From NCBI GenBank assembly GCA_946614405.1, contig CAMOGZ010000089.1:1-6366 (forward strand): a stretch of DNA of 6,366 nucleotides, read 5' to 3'. The DNA is from an uncultured Eubacterium sp. (GTDB lineage: Bacteria; Bacillota; Clostridia; Peptostreptococcales; Anaerovoracaceae). Position numbers and translations under genes: made by a program. Below, one piece after another: positions 1-6,356 of the stretch. Within the stretch, counting starts at the first letter, position 1. Every line of letters begins with the position of its first letter. The notes under the pieces were generated by a model. It saw nothing but the letters and a program-made list of their open reading frames with translations. It searched no databases and was not told where the DNA came from.

Positions 1-579
1 GCTGCCCCCCAGGACTTCGATGGCCGGCATGGCACGGTCCAGTTCTTCCTCCACGTCGCTGCCCTTATAGGCGATGAAGTAACCCCCTTCTCTCACCAGT
101 GGAAGACAGTATTCACTGAGCACTGCCAGGTCCGCCACGGCACGGGAAACACAGAGGTCGAACTTCTCCCGGTACTTCTTATTCTGTCCAAACTCTTCCG
201 CCCTGCCATGAACCGGTGTCACATTCTTCAGCCCGATGGCATCGGTCATCTCCTTGACCACCTTGATCCTCTTATTCAGAGAATCCGCCAGGGTGAATTT
301 CTTGTCCGGACTCAGGATCGCCAGGGGAACTCCCGGAAATCCTCCTCCGGTACCGAGGTCGATCACATTCTCTGCATCCTGAAACTCTTCCATATCATAG
401 ATCACTACAGAATCCACAAAGTGTTTGATGGCGAATTCCTCCGGATCTGTGATGGCCGTCAGGTTGATGCTCTTATTATATTCCAGTACCTGTTCCATGT
501 ATTTCTGAAACAGTTCATATCTTTTCTCAGAACAGCGGATCCCCAGCTCAGGGAAGTGCTCCTTCAAAATATCGATCAT
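1..579 (-). CDS. rsmG: 16S rRNA (guanine-N7) methyltransferase RsmG (GidB), 3' end cut off by window edge
   Basis: RsmG uses S-adenosylmethionine to methylate N7 of the guanine equivalent to E. coli G527 in the 530 loop of 16S rRNA; in other bacteria its loss gives low-level streptomycin resistance. The visible 193 residues start MIDILKEHFPELGI and carry the family landmarks: NLTAI (39-43), the SAM-binding glycine loop VIDLGTGGGFPGVPLAI (72-88), ADSLNKRI (98-105), HGRAEE (124-129), SRAVA (145-149) and YKG (171-173). Family members are about 240 residues, so roughly 45 C-terminal residues lie beyond the edge. The ATG at 579 is chosen because AAGGAG sits 6 nt upstream. The gene follows mnmG after 40 bp, and the gap contains a parS site. 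Reading runs to base 1 without a stop, so the gene is partial but not visibly broken. Confidence 0.97.
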   Translation of the reverse strand, partial: MIDILKEHFPELGIRCSEKRYELFQKYMEQVLEYNKSINLTAITDPEEFAIKHFVDSVVIYDMEEFQDAENVIDLGTGGGFPGVPLAILSPDKKFTLADSLNKRIKVVKEMTDAIGLKNVTPVHGRAEEFGQNKKYREKFDLCVSRAVADLAVLSEYCLPLVREGGYFIAYKGSDVEEELDRAMPAIEVLGGS

Positions 580-585
580 GTTCCA

Positions 586-591
586 CTCCTT
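586..591 (-). promoter_or_regulatory. Ribosome binding site of rsmG
   Basis: AAGGAG on the minus strand lies 6 nt before the ATG at 579. It fixes that start codon. It is only 8 bp from the edge of the parS core, so the ribosome binding site and the ParB site are close neighbours. Confidence 0.85.
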
Positions 592-599
592 CTCACGGA

Positions 600-615
600 T
601 GTTTCACGTGAAACA
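600..615. other. parS chromosome-partitioning site (ParB/Spo0J binding site)
   Basis: The 16 bases TGTTTCACGTGAAACA are the consensus bacterial parS sequence with no mismatch. They form a perfect palindrome that extends to 20 bp (598-617, GAT and ATC on the outside). parS is the centromere-like site on which ParB (Spo0J) loads and spreads, working with ParA (Soj) and recruiting SMC to segregate the origin region. It lies in the 40-bp gap between the mnmG stop (620-622) and the rsmG start (579), so it is not constrained by coding. An origin-proximal position next to rsmG and about 5.6 kb from the rpmH leader is what is expected for a clostridial parS. The identity rests on the exact match; binding by ParB is inferred. 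Confidence 0.93.
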
Positions 616-619
616 TCTT

Positions 620-2500
620 CTATTTCTTCTCCCGTCTTCTCTTCTCCATCCAGATCATCAGCACGTTGATGTCCGCAGGAGATACTCCGGAGATCCGGGA
701 TGCCTGCCCTACGGAGAGGGGTTTGATCTGGGACAGCTTCTGGGCTGCCTCGATGCGCAGTCCTTCAATTGCGCCGTAGTCCAGATCCTGGGGAAGTGCC
801 TTCCCCTCCAGCTTCTTGAACTTCTCCACCTGAGCCATCTGCTTGGCGATGTATCCCTCGTACTTGATCTGCACCTGCACCTGGTCCAGAGCATGAGAGG
901 AAAGTTCCGGACGGTCCGGATCGATCTCCGCCAGAGATGCGTAGTCCACCTCGGGACGTTTCATCAGTTCCATCAGGGACACCCGGTTGGACAGGGGCGC
1001 GCTGCCCCGACGCTCCAGATACTCATTGGCATCTTTGGGACCCACCGTGGTCGAGGCCAGTCGATGGACTTCATCGTCCACCAGCTTCTGTTTGGCCAGA
1101 TATTTCTGGTAGCGCTCCTCCGATGCCAGTCCGATGTCATATCCGATCTTCGTCAAACGCGTGTCTGCGTTGTCTTGCCTCAGAACCAGTCTATATTCCG
1201 CTCTGCTCGTCATAATTCTGTAAGGTTCATTAGTACCTTTGGTCACCAAATCGTCGATGAGAACGCCAATATAAGCCTCGCTCCTATCCAGAATCAGGGA
1301 ATTTTTACCATTTATTGTCAGGGACGCATTGATGCCCGCCATCAGTCCCTGGGCTGCCGCTTCTTCATAACCGGAGCTACCATTAAACTGTCCGGCGCAG
1401 AACAGGTTCTTAATGAATCGATATTCCAGATTCAGGTCCAGGTCCATGGGATCGATGCAGTCATACTCGATGGCATAAGCCGGCCGCGTTATGGTAATGT
1501 TTTCCAGTCCGGCGATGCTGTGGTAGAAATCTCTCTGCACATCCTGAGGAAGGCTGGAGGACATACCCTGAATGTACATCTCCTCCGTATCCAGTCCCTC
1601 GGGCTCCACGAACAACTGGTGCCGTTTCTTATCGGCGAAGCGATTGACTTTGTCCTCGATGGAAGGACAGTAGCGGGGGCCGATGCCCTCGATCTGCCCG
1701 CCGAAGAGTGCGGACCGATGGAAGTTCTCCCGGATGATCCGGTGCGTCTCTTCATTGGTATAAGTCAGCCAGCAGGGAACCTGTTCCCTCTCCAGCTTGT
1801 CGTTCAGGAAGGAGAACGGGACGATGCGCTGATCGCCGTCCTGCCGCTGCATCTTGCTGTAGTCGAAGGTGGAGGCCAGGGCCCGTGCCGGAGTTCCGGT
1901 TTTGAACCGGCGCATCTTCATGCCATGCTTCTGCAGATTCTCCGAAAGCTCCATGGAAGGAGCCAGCCCGTTGGGGCCGCTGGAGAAAACGCTGTCCCCG
2001 ATGAAGATCTTCCCCCGAAGGAAGGTCCCCGTGGCAAGGACCACCGCCTTGCAGCGATACTCCGCATGGGTCCGGGTCAGGACACCGCAGACCGCTCCGT
2101 CTTCGATGATGAGATCGATGACTTCGTCCTGCTTCATGTCCAGGTTCGGCTGCTTCTCGATGGTCTTCTTCATCTCGGTGTGATAGCGGTGCTTGTCCGC
2201 CTGGGCCCGAAGGGAATGGACCGCCGGTCCTTTGGCGGTGTTCAGCATCCGGCTCTGGATGAAGGTCTTGTCGATGTTGACCCCCATCTCTCCGCCCAGG
2301 GCGTCGATCTCCCGCACCAGATGTCCCTTGCCGGTCCCGCCGATGGAGGGATTGCAGGGCATCATGGCGATGGCTTCCAGATTGATGGAGAACATCAGCG
2401 TCCGGTTGCCCATCCGTGCGGAAGCAAGGGCCGCCTCGCATCCTGCATGACCGGCACCCACCACGATGATATCATATTCTCCCATTAGTACTTTATCCAT
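620..2500 (-). CDS. mnmG: tRNA uridine-5-carboxymethylaminomethyl modification enzyme MnmG (GidA)
   Basis: MnmG is the FAD-dependent partner of MnmE. The heterotetramer installs the (carboxymethyl)aminomethyl group on C5 of wobble uridine 34 in a subset of tRNAs, using methylenetetrahydrofolate and glycine or ammonium. The 626-residue length is normal. Visible landmarks are the N-terminal dinucleotide loop GAGHAG (15-20), [14 protein letters not shown] (47-60), the first GidA signature [11 protein letters not shown] (274-284) with its conserved cysteine at 278, the second signature [17 protein letters not shown] (369-385), and a helical C-terminal part containing YEGYI (547-551), the usual YxGYI motif. 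The start at 2500 is preferred over an internal Met at codon 6 because GGGGA lies 8 nt upstream, inside the last codons of mnmE. The mnmE stop is only 3 nt away, so the two subunits are probably translationally coupled. The stop is TAG at 620-622. Confidence 0.98.
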   Translation of the reverse strand: MDKVLMGEYDIIVVGAGHAGCEAALASARMGNRTLMFSINLEAIAMMPCNPSIGGTGKGHLVREIDALGGEMGVNIDKTFIQSRMLNTAKGPAVHSLRAQADKHRYHTEMKKTIEKQPNLDMKQDEVIDLIIEDGAVCGVLTRTHAEYRCKAVVLATGTFLRGKIFIGDSVFSSGPNGLAPSMELSENLQKHGMKMRRFKTGTPARALASTFDYSKMQRQDGDQRIVPFSFLNDKLEREQVPCWLTYTNEETHRIIRENFHRSALFGGQIEGIGPRYCPSIEDKVNRFADKKRHQLFVEPEGLDTEEMYIQGMSSSLPQDVQRDFYHSIAGLENITITRPAYAIEYDCIDPMDLDLNLEYRFIKNLFCAGQFNGSSGYEEAAAQGLMAGINASLTINGKNSLILDRSEAYIGVLIDDLVTKGTNEPYRIMTSRAEYRLVLRQDNADTRLTKIGYDIGLASEERYQKYLAKQKLVDDEVHRLASTTVGPKDANEYLERRGSAPLSNRVSLMELMKRPEVDYASLAEIDPDRPELSSHALDQVQVQIKYEGYIAKQMAQVEKFKKLEGKALPQDLDYGAIEGLRIEAAQKLSQIKPLSVGQASRISGVSPADINVLMIWMEKRRREKK

Positions 2501-2503
2501 AGA

Positions 2504-3874
2504 TTATTTCCCCAAACAAAATCGTGAAAATACTTCATTTAATATATCATCCGTTACGGCCTCACCGATGATCTCCCCAAGCGCCTCGTAGGCACTGTTC
2601 ACATCGATCTCCAGGATCTCCAATGGTTCTCCCGCCCGGGCCATGCCCAAGGCATCGGACAAGCCGGAGCTTGCCTTGTCCAGAAGATCCTTATGCCGCA
2701 CATTGGTGACCATCAGGCTGTCGGACTGACTGACCTCGCCGCCGTAGACCCGTCTTTCGATGGAACTTTCGATGGCGTCGATCCCGGACAGCTCCCGAAT
2801 GGAAGCCGTGATGATCTCCCCGTCATAGCCCTGATCCCGCAGCATCTCTTCTGTGATGAGCTGGGGCAGGTCGGCTTTGTTCCTCACCAGAATGGTGCGC
2901 CCCGGGTCCACATGGGAGAGCAGGGACTGGTCCTCCTGGTCCAGAGGCCTGGAGGCATCCAGGAGCAGCAGCACCAGGTCGGCACGGTTGAAAGACTCCT
3001 TGGACCGCTCAATTCCAATGGATTCAATGGTGTCGTGGGTCTCCCGGATCCCCGCTGTGTCCGTCAGCACCACCGGGATCCCCCGGACATTCAGGTGCTC
3101 TTCGATGGTGTCCCGGGTGGTGCCGGGGATGTCGGTGACGATGGCACGGGACTCCTTCAGCAGTGCATTCATCAGCGAGGATTTACCCACGTTGGGTTTG
3201 CCCACGATGGCCACCGCCAGGCCTTCCCGCATGATGCGGCCAGTCTGGGCGCTGTCCCGAAGGGCGTCAACCTCGCGGATCAGATCCGTAAGTTCCATGC
3301 ACAGCTTATCATAGGTCACTTCCTCGATGTCCTCATCGGGATAATCGATATTCACGGTGAGGTCCACCAGGATGTCCACCATCTTCGCCCGCAGCTCCCG
3401 GATCTTCCGGGACAGAGCGCCGTCCAGCTGGTCCAGGGCCACGTCGTAGGCTTTGTCCGCCCGGGCGGAGACCAGGTCCATGACGGCCTCAGCCTGGGAC
3501 AGGTCCAGACGACCTCCCAGGAAGGCCCGCTTGGTGAACTCTCCACGCTCCGCAAGGCGCGCGCCGGCGCCGAGGGCCAGGGACAAAGTCCGCCGCAGGG
3601 GGACCATCCCGCCGTGGCAGTAGATCTCCGCCACGTCCTCGGTGGTGTAGGTCCGGGGTCCCCGCATCATCACGCAAAGAACCTCGTCCACAGTGCTCCC
3701 GTCAGCGGGATCCACGATGTGTCCGTATGTCATCTTCCGGTCGGTGGCTAATTCTCCTCCCGCCGGAACAAAGATTTTCGAAAGGATCTCTCCGGCCTGC
3801 TCGCCGCTGATCCGGATCATCCCAACGCTGCCTTCTCCAAAGGGAGTGGCAATTGCAGCAATCGTCTCGTCCAT
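2504..3874 (-). CDS. mnmE: tRNA modification GTPase MnmE (TrmE/ThdF)
   Basis: MnmE is the potassium-dependent GTPase half of the MnmE-MnmG wobble-uridine modification complex. Its N-terminal domain binds a folate cofactor, a helical domain follows, and a Ras-like G domain is inserted in the helical domain. Seen here, numbered from the chosen start: CHGG (86-89), EFTKRAF (112-118), G1 GKPNVGKSS (225-233), G2 TTRDT (252-256), G3 DTAG (272-275), G4 NKAD (332-335) and the terminal CLGK with the conserved functional cysteine at 453. The start at 3874 gives 456 residues beginning MDETIAAIATPFGEG, which matches the usual family N-terminus. An ATG two codons upstream (3880) directly abuts the AAGGA Shine-Dalgarno, whereas the ATG at 3874 has a 6-nt spacer. 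The stop (TAA, 2504-2506) is 3 nt from the mnmG start. All GTPase motifs are intact. Confidence 0.97.
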   Translation of the reverse strand: MDETIAAIATPFGEGSVGMIRISGEQAGEILSKIFVPAGGELATDRKMTYGHIVDPADGSTVDEVLCVMMRGPRTYTTEDVAEIYCHGGMVPLRRTLSLALGAGARLAERGEFTKRAFLGGRLDLSQAEAVMDLVSARADKAYDVALDQLDGALSRKIRELRAKMVDILVDLTVNIDYPDEDIEEVTYDKLCMELTDLIREVDALRDSAQTGRIMREGLAVAIVGKPNVGKSSLMNALLKESRAIVTDIPGTTRDTIEEHLNVRGIPVVLTDTAGIRETHDTIESIGIERSKESFNRADLVLLLLDASRPLDQEDQSLLSHVDPGRTILVRNKADLPQLITEEMLRDQGYDGEIITASIRELSGIDAIESSIERRVYGGEVSQSDSLMVTNVRHKDLLDKASSGLSDALGMARAGEPLEILEIDVNSAYEALGEIIGEAVTDDILNEVFSRFCLGK

Positions 3875-3880
3875 AGTCAT

Positions 3881-3885
3881 TCCTT
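3881..3885 (-). promoter_or_regulatory. Ribosome binding site of mnmE, decides the start codon
   Basis: AAGGA on the minus strand abuts the ATG at 3880 with no spacer but is 6 nt from the in-frame ATG at 3874. The second spacing is workable, so it supports the shorter protein. The site begins 7 nt after the base of the hairpin at 3893-3915. Confidence 0.75.
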
Positions 3886-3892
3886 AAGAAAC

Positions 3893-3915
3893 GAGCCCGC
3901 AGAAGTTGCGGGCTC
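3893..3915 (-). terminator. GC-rich hairpin between jag and mnmE, possible weak or leaky terminator
   Basis: GAGCCCGCA pairs perfectly with TGCGGGCTC around a 5-nt loop, giving a 9-bp stem with 7 G-C pairs. It lies 8 nt after the jag stop. On the transcribed (minus) strand it is followed by GTTTCTTAAGG, a short and interrupted T tract, so it resembles a weak intrinsic terminator rather than a strong one. The mnmE Shine-Dalgarno starts within that tract. It could partly terminate the upstream operon, or protect the 3' end of a processed upstream mRNA. The hairpin is certain from sequence; termination is inferred. Confidence 0.6.
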
Positions 3916-3923
3916 ATTGTAAT

Positions 3924-4769
3924 TTACTTTAATTCAATAATAACCCTGCGATACGGATCCTGTCCTTCGCTTCTCGTGGTGACACGAGGGTTATCCTGCA
4001 GCGTCGCATGAATGACCTTTCTCTCATAAGGATTCATGGGCTCCAGTTTCACGGAACGTCTGGTGCGAACCACCTTGCCGGCCAGCTTGTTAGCCAGCTG
4101 TTCCAGTGTGCGCTCTCTCTTGGAGCGGTAGTTCTCGGCATCAACAACGACCTTGACATACTTGTCCTTGCCCTTGTTCACAACGAGACTGGTCAGATAC
4201 TGAATGGCATCCAGTGTCTGTCCGCGCTTACCGATGATGGTGCCGGAGTCAGCGCCGTCAATGTTTACGTAGACGTTCTCTTCGTCTGCCTTGACCACCA
4301 TGTTGATGTTCAGACCCATCTGGTCGGTGACATCCTTCAGGAAAGTCTTGGCCTCATGCTCTTCACAGACCGGAAGATGATCCATGGTCTTATGGAAATC
4401 AAGCTCTTCCAGCTTGCTGCTTCTGACGGTCTCTACCGGAGCTTCTGCCTTCTTCTGGCGTTTCTTCCGGTTGCGGTCTCTGTTTCTGCGCGGTTTCTCG
4501 GATTTCTGAACCTTCTCTTCCGGCTCCTCGGCTACTGTCTCTGCGATGGTGCTGACAGGTTCCGGTTTCACTTCTTCAACCACCGGTTCCGGTTCTTTCT
4601 TGATTTTCTCAACGCGGACCAGAGCAAGCTTGGATCCGATCCCGAAGAACCCTCTGCTGGGCTGCTCCAGGACGGTGACCTCGACCTCGTCTCTGCCACA
4701 TCTCAAATCAGCAAGGGCAAGTTCGACTGCAGAGTCGATATCATCGCCCCATTTTTCTGTTACATCCAT
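3924..4769 (-). CDS. jag: RNA-binding protein KhpB/Jag (EloR), Jag_N-KH-R3H
   Basis: Jag (KhpB, EloR in pneumococcus) is a cytoplasmic RNA-binding protein that pairs with KhpA. In other Firmicutes it affects cell elongation and division and binds many transcripts. The 281 residues show three parts. Residues 1-55 form the Jag_N domain, with the typical SRGFFGIGSKLALVRVE stretch at 38-54. Residues 56-120 are a low-complexity linker, first Glu/Pro/Val-rich and then strongly basic with Arg/Lys at 94-107. The rest is a KH domain with the GKRG loop (180-183) followed by an R3H domain whose R-x3-H pair is R250 and H254, ending in DPYRRVIIELK. An AAGGGAG ribosome binding site precedes the ATG and overlaps the yidC stop, so jag is probably coupled to yidC, its usual neighbour. 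A hairpin follows the stop. Confidence 0.96.
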   Translation of the reverse strand: MDVTEKWGDDIDSAVELALADLRCGRDEVEVTVLEQPSRGFFGIGSKLALVRVEKIKKEPEPVVEEVKPEPVSTIAETVAEEPEEKVQKSEKPRRNRDRNRKKRQKKAEAPVETVRSSKLEELDFHKTMDHLPVCEEHEAKTFLKDVTDQMGLNINMVVKADEENVYVNIDGADSGTIIGKRGQTLDAIQYLTSLVVNKGKDKYVKVVVDAENYRSKRERTLEQLANKLAGKVVRTRRSVKLEPMNPYERKVIHATLQDNPRVTTRSEGQDPYRRVIIELK

Positions 4770-4776
4770 TTATATA

Positions 4777-4783
4777 CTCCCTT
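4777..4783 (-). promoter_or_regulatory. Ribosome binding site of jag overlapping the yidC stop codon
   Basis: AAGGGAG on the minus strand ends 7 nt before the jag ATG at 4769. Its first two bases are the last two of the yidC TAA at 4782-4784. This supports the jag start and suggests that ribosomes ending yidC feed jag. Confidence 0.8.
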
Positions 4784-5516
4784 ACATCGATCTTGCAGCC
4801 TTTTTCTTCTTTTTCTTCATCTTGGCCTCGCTCTCCTCACGCAGTTTTCTGCGGATCTGAGCAAACCGGATATTATAGAAGATCTGAATGAACTGGCTGA
4901 TAAACCAGTACCATGCCAGTCCGGCAGGGTATGTCTTAGCAAGCCATACGATCATAATCGGGAATCCGTACTTCATGACGTTCATCATTGCGTTGGACTG
5001 GTTCGGCGCCTGTCCCGGCATGCTTCCCATCTGGGAAGAAAGCCAGAAAGAGATAAAGGTGGCGATACCCGCCAGAACCGGAAGGATCCAGGGATCCGGC
5101 TGAGCCAGATCGTTGATCCACAGGAAACTCTCGTGGATGGCGAAGACCATCTTCTCGGAAGTGAGATAGGTGAGAGGATAACGCAAAAGCTGGAACAATC
5201 CCATGATCACGATCATCTGAACGATCATCGGAAGACATCCGGCCATGGGGTTTACTCCCTCTTCCTTATACAGCTCGGAGATCTTCTCGTTCATCTTCTC
5301 TTTGTCATCCTTATATTTATTCTGGATGGCCTGCATCTTGCCGCTGAGCTCCGTCATGCCGGCAGTTGACAGGATCTGCTTCTTATACAAAGGATAGAGA
5401 AGCAGCTTGATGATGACCGTCAGTATGATCAATGCCAGTCCGTATGAACCGATTACGTTATATAAACCGGTCAGTACATACGCCAAAGGCTGCGCTAATA
5501 TTCCAAATATGTTCAT
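4782..5516 (-). CDS. yidC: Membrane protein insertase YidC (Oxa1/Alb3 family)
   Basis: YidC inserts and folds membrane proteins alone or with SecYEG. The 244-residue protein is the short Gram-positive form made mostly of the conserved five-helix core. Hydrophobic segments are visible near residues 24-43, 92-112, 141-161, 182-195 and 197-215. The hairpin between the first two (about 44-90) is charged, as expected for the cytoplasmic coiled coil, and ends in GVNPMAGCLPMIVQ (87-100). Lys37 in TVIIKLLLYPL occupies the place of the groove arginine of Bacillus YidC. No lipobox cysteine or cleavable signal is evident at the N-terminus, unlike SpoIIIJ of Bacillus. The C-terminus is a basic lysine-rich tail (KMKKKKKKAAR), a common ribosome-contact feature. 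GGAGG lies 11 nt before the ATG, just after the yidD stop. Confidence 0.97.
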   Translation of the reverse strand: MNIFGILAQPLAYVLTGLYNVIGSYGLALIILTVIIKLLLYPLYKKQILSTAGMTELSGKMQAIQNKYKDDKEKMNEKISELYKEEGVNPMAGCLPMIVQMIVIMGLFQLLRYPLTYLTSEKMVFAIHESFLWINDLAQPDPWILPVLAGIATFISFWLSSQMGSMPGQAPNQSNAMMNVMKYGFPIMIVWLAKTYPAGLAWYWFISQFIQIFYNIRFAQIRRKLREESEAKMKKKKKKAARSM

Positions 5517-5527
5517 CTAAACAAAAT

Positions 5528-5532
5528 CCTCC
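5528..5532 (-). promoter_or_regulatory. Ribosome binding site of yidC
   Basis: GGAGG on the minus strand, 11 nt before the yidC ATG at 5516 and one base after the yidD TAA. The spacing is long but usable, and no closer in-frame start exists. Confidence 0.7.
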
Positions 5533-5533
5533 A

Positions 5534-5773
5534 TTATTTCAATGGGTCGTAGCCGCCTGGATTCCACGGGTGACACCGCAGGATCCTGCGCACTCCTAAA
5601 TAGGTGCCCTTGATGGGGCCATACTTCTCCACTGCCTGGATGAAGTACGTGGAACAGGTAGGGTAAAACCTGCATGTCGCCGGGAAAAGCGGCGAAATGC
5701 ATACTTGATAAAATCGGACAAGTAAAATCAGGATCTTTTTAAAAGGATAACTGATCCATTCTTTGACTTTCAT
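5534..5773 (-). CDS. yidD: Membrane protein insertion efficiency factor YidD
   Basis: YidD is a small protein at the inner face of the membrane; in E. coli its loss slows insertion of YidC-dependent substrates. The 79-residue sequence has the whole family core: an N-terminal hydrophobic, amphipathic stretch (about 8-30), then [20 protein letters not shown] followed by CSTYF, and a C-terminal [12 protein letters not shown]. The conserved cysteines are at 25, 34, 40 and 67. The start ATG overlaps the rnpA stop as ATGA, so the gene has little room for its own ribosome binding site and is probably translated by coupling to rnpA. It sits 17 nt before yidC, its functional partner. Confidence 0.96.
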   Translation of the reverse strand: MKVKEWISYPFKKILILLVRFYQVCISPLFPATCRFYPTCSTYFIQAVEKYGPIKGTYLGVRRILRCHPWNPGGYDPLK

Positions 5774-6111
5774 GACTTCGGTATAACCCCTGTTCTTCTC
5801 AGTGCAGATTCAATGGACTTCTGCACCTGCTGGCACTTGGCGTCGCCGATGGTATTCCGTGCGATAATGATATAGTCATAGCCTGCGGGAAGCTCATATG
5901 CAGAAAGGCGCAGTGCTTCCTTCATGAGGCGGCGGGCACGGTTGCGGACGACGGCATTGCCGACCTTCTTGCTGGCCACAAAGGCGACCCGCTTATGTTC
6001 CAGTTTATTCTTGCGAAAGAATACCACAACATAGCGGTCTCCCACGGATTTCCCGTTCCGGTAGACCCGGTCGAAATCCTTACGTGTGCGCAGCACTTCC
6101 GGATCGCGCAT
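5770..6111 (-). CDS. rnpA: Ribonuclease P protein component
   Basis: RnpA is the protein subunit of RNase P. It binds the catalytic RNA (rnpB, not in this window) and helps it recognise pre-tRNA leaders for 5' maturation. The 113-residue length is normal. The N-terminal segment [13 protein letters not shown] (10-22) and the basic RNR signature [18 protein letters not shown] (48-65) are diagnostic. The ATG at 6111 is the only sensible start: it follows the rpmH stop after 4 nt, and no ATG, GTG or TTG lies just upstream in this frame. No good Shine-Dalgarno precedes it at normal spacing; the nearest purine run, AGGAAG, is over 20 nt upstream inside rpmH. Coupled translation with rpmH is therefore likely. 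The TGA stop overlaps the yidD ATG. Confidence 0.97.
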   Translation of the reverse strand: MRDPEVLRTRKDFDRVYRNGKSVGDRYVVVFFRKNKLEHKRVAFVASKKVGNAVVRNRARRLMKEALRLSAYELPAGYDYIIIARNTIGDAKCQQVQKSIESALRRTGVIPKS

Positions 6112-6115
6112 CTTA

Positions 6116-6250
6116 TTATGCGGACAGTTTCTTTCTTCCTTTGGCTCTTCTTCTCTTGAGAACGTTTCTTCCGTTCTTGGTTGCCATTCTCTTACGAAAT
6201 CCGTGTTCCTTTTTTCTCTGCCGTTTCTTAGGCTGATATGTCTGTTTCAT
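6116..6250 (-). CDS. rpmH: 50S ribosomal protein L34 (bL34)
   Basis: L34 is a small, very basic protein of the large ribosomal subunit. The 44-residue translation starts [18 protein letters not shown] and ends [10 protein letters not shown]. It has the family pattern of a TxQPxxRxRxxxHGFRxRM start and an RRRxKGRxxLSA end. About half the residues are Lys or Arg. The ATG at 6250 has GGAGG 9 nt upstream. The gene ends with tandem in-frame TAA TAA codons (6116-6118 and 6113-6115), and rnpA begins right after. It is the first gene of the operon and is easily missed because of its size. Confidence 0.97.
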   Translation of the reverse strand: MKQTYQPKKRQRKKEHGFRKRMATKNGRNVLKRRRAKGRKKLSA

Positions 6251-6259
6251 AGTGTAAAA

Positions 6260-6264
6260 CCTCC
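6260..6264 (-). promoter_or_regulatory. Ribosome binding site of rpmH
   Basis: GGAGG on the minus strand, 9 nt before the ATG at 6250. It is a strong site, fitting a highly expressed ribosomal protein gene. Confidence 0.88.
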
Positions 6265-6321
6265 AATTAATTAATAGTTATTATTTTTGCACAATCTAAA
6301 TTACAATATGTGCACGCATAC
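6265..6321 (-). other. AT-rich 5' untranslated leader of rpmH
   Basis: The stretch between the predicted transcription start (about 6319-6321) and the rpmH ribosome binding site is very AT-rich, especially 6265-6288, where AATT/TTAA repeats carry a single G. It contains an inverted pair of TGCACA hexamers 15 bp apart (6288-6293 and 6309-6314). I see no riboswitch or terminator structure in it. It may also belong to the flank of the replication origin that usually separates rpmH from dnaA, but this is inference. Confidence 0.45.
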
Positions 6322-6327
6322 GGATTA

Positions 6328-6356
6328 ATTATACGTTCATTCCGGAATTATGTCAA
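6328..6356 (-). promoter_or_regulatory. Consensus housekeeping-sigma promoter of the rpmH operon
   Basis: On the minus strand a perfect -35 TTGACA (6351-6356) and a perfect -10 TATAAT (6328-6333) are separated by exactly 17 bp. The predicted start is near 6319-6321, giving a leader of about 70 nt. It is the only convincing promoter I see for the gene series. The spacer contains the palindrome ATTCCGGAAT (6339-6348), which could be an operator or chance. Confidence 0.9.

Noticed and set aside
578..2488. Open plus-strand frame of 636 codons opposite mnmG
   Set aside because: It is the shadow of mnmG: the minus-strand frame carries all MnmG signatures, and the plus-strand translation has no recognisable domain and low-complexity His/Leu/Gly-rich content. 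No convincing Shine-Dalgarno precedes it.
2693..3751. Open plus-strand frame of 352 codons opposite mnmE
   Set aside because: Antisense shadow of mnmE produced by its G+C-rich third positions; no family motifs.
4801..4825. Possible programmed frameshift at the A-rich lysine codons near the yidC end
   Set aside because: The run is broken by G, lacks a clear slippery heptamer with a downstream structure, and a lysine-rich tail is normal for YidC.
4008..5369. Open plus-strand frame of 453 codons across jag and yidC
   Set aside because: It spans two complete, well-recognised minus-strand genes and their junction, which a real gene would be unlikely to do, and it shows no known motifs.
5366..5390. 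TTGACA on the plus strand inside yidC as an antisense promoter
   Set aside because: No -10 hexamer at 16-18 bp; the nearest TTATAC is only 11 bp away.
5640..5658. Second parS-like site in yidD (minus strand TGTTCCACGT half)
   Set aside because: Only the left half matches; the right half loses the palindrome. The bases encode the conserved CSTYF residues of YidD, which explains them.
6275..6310. Second promoter for rpmH (TTGTAA with TAATAA at 17 bp)
   Set aside because: Both hexamers match poorly, and a perfect promoter lies just upstream. In such AT-rich DNA this is expected by chance.
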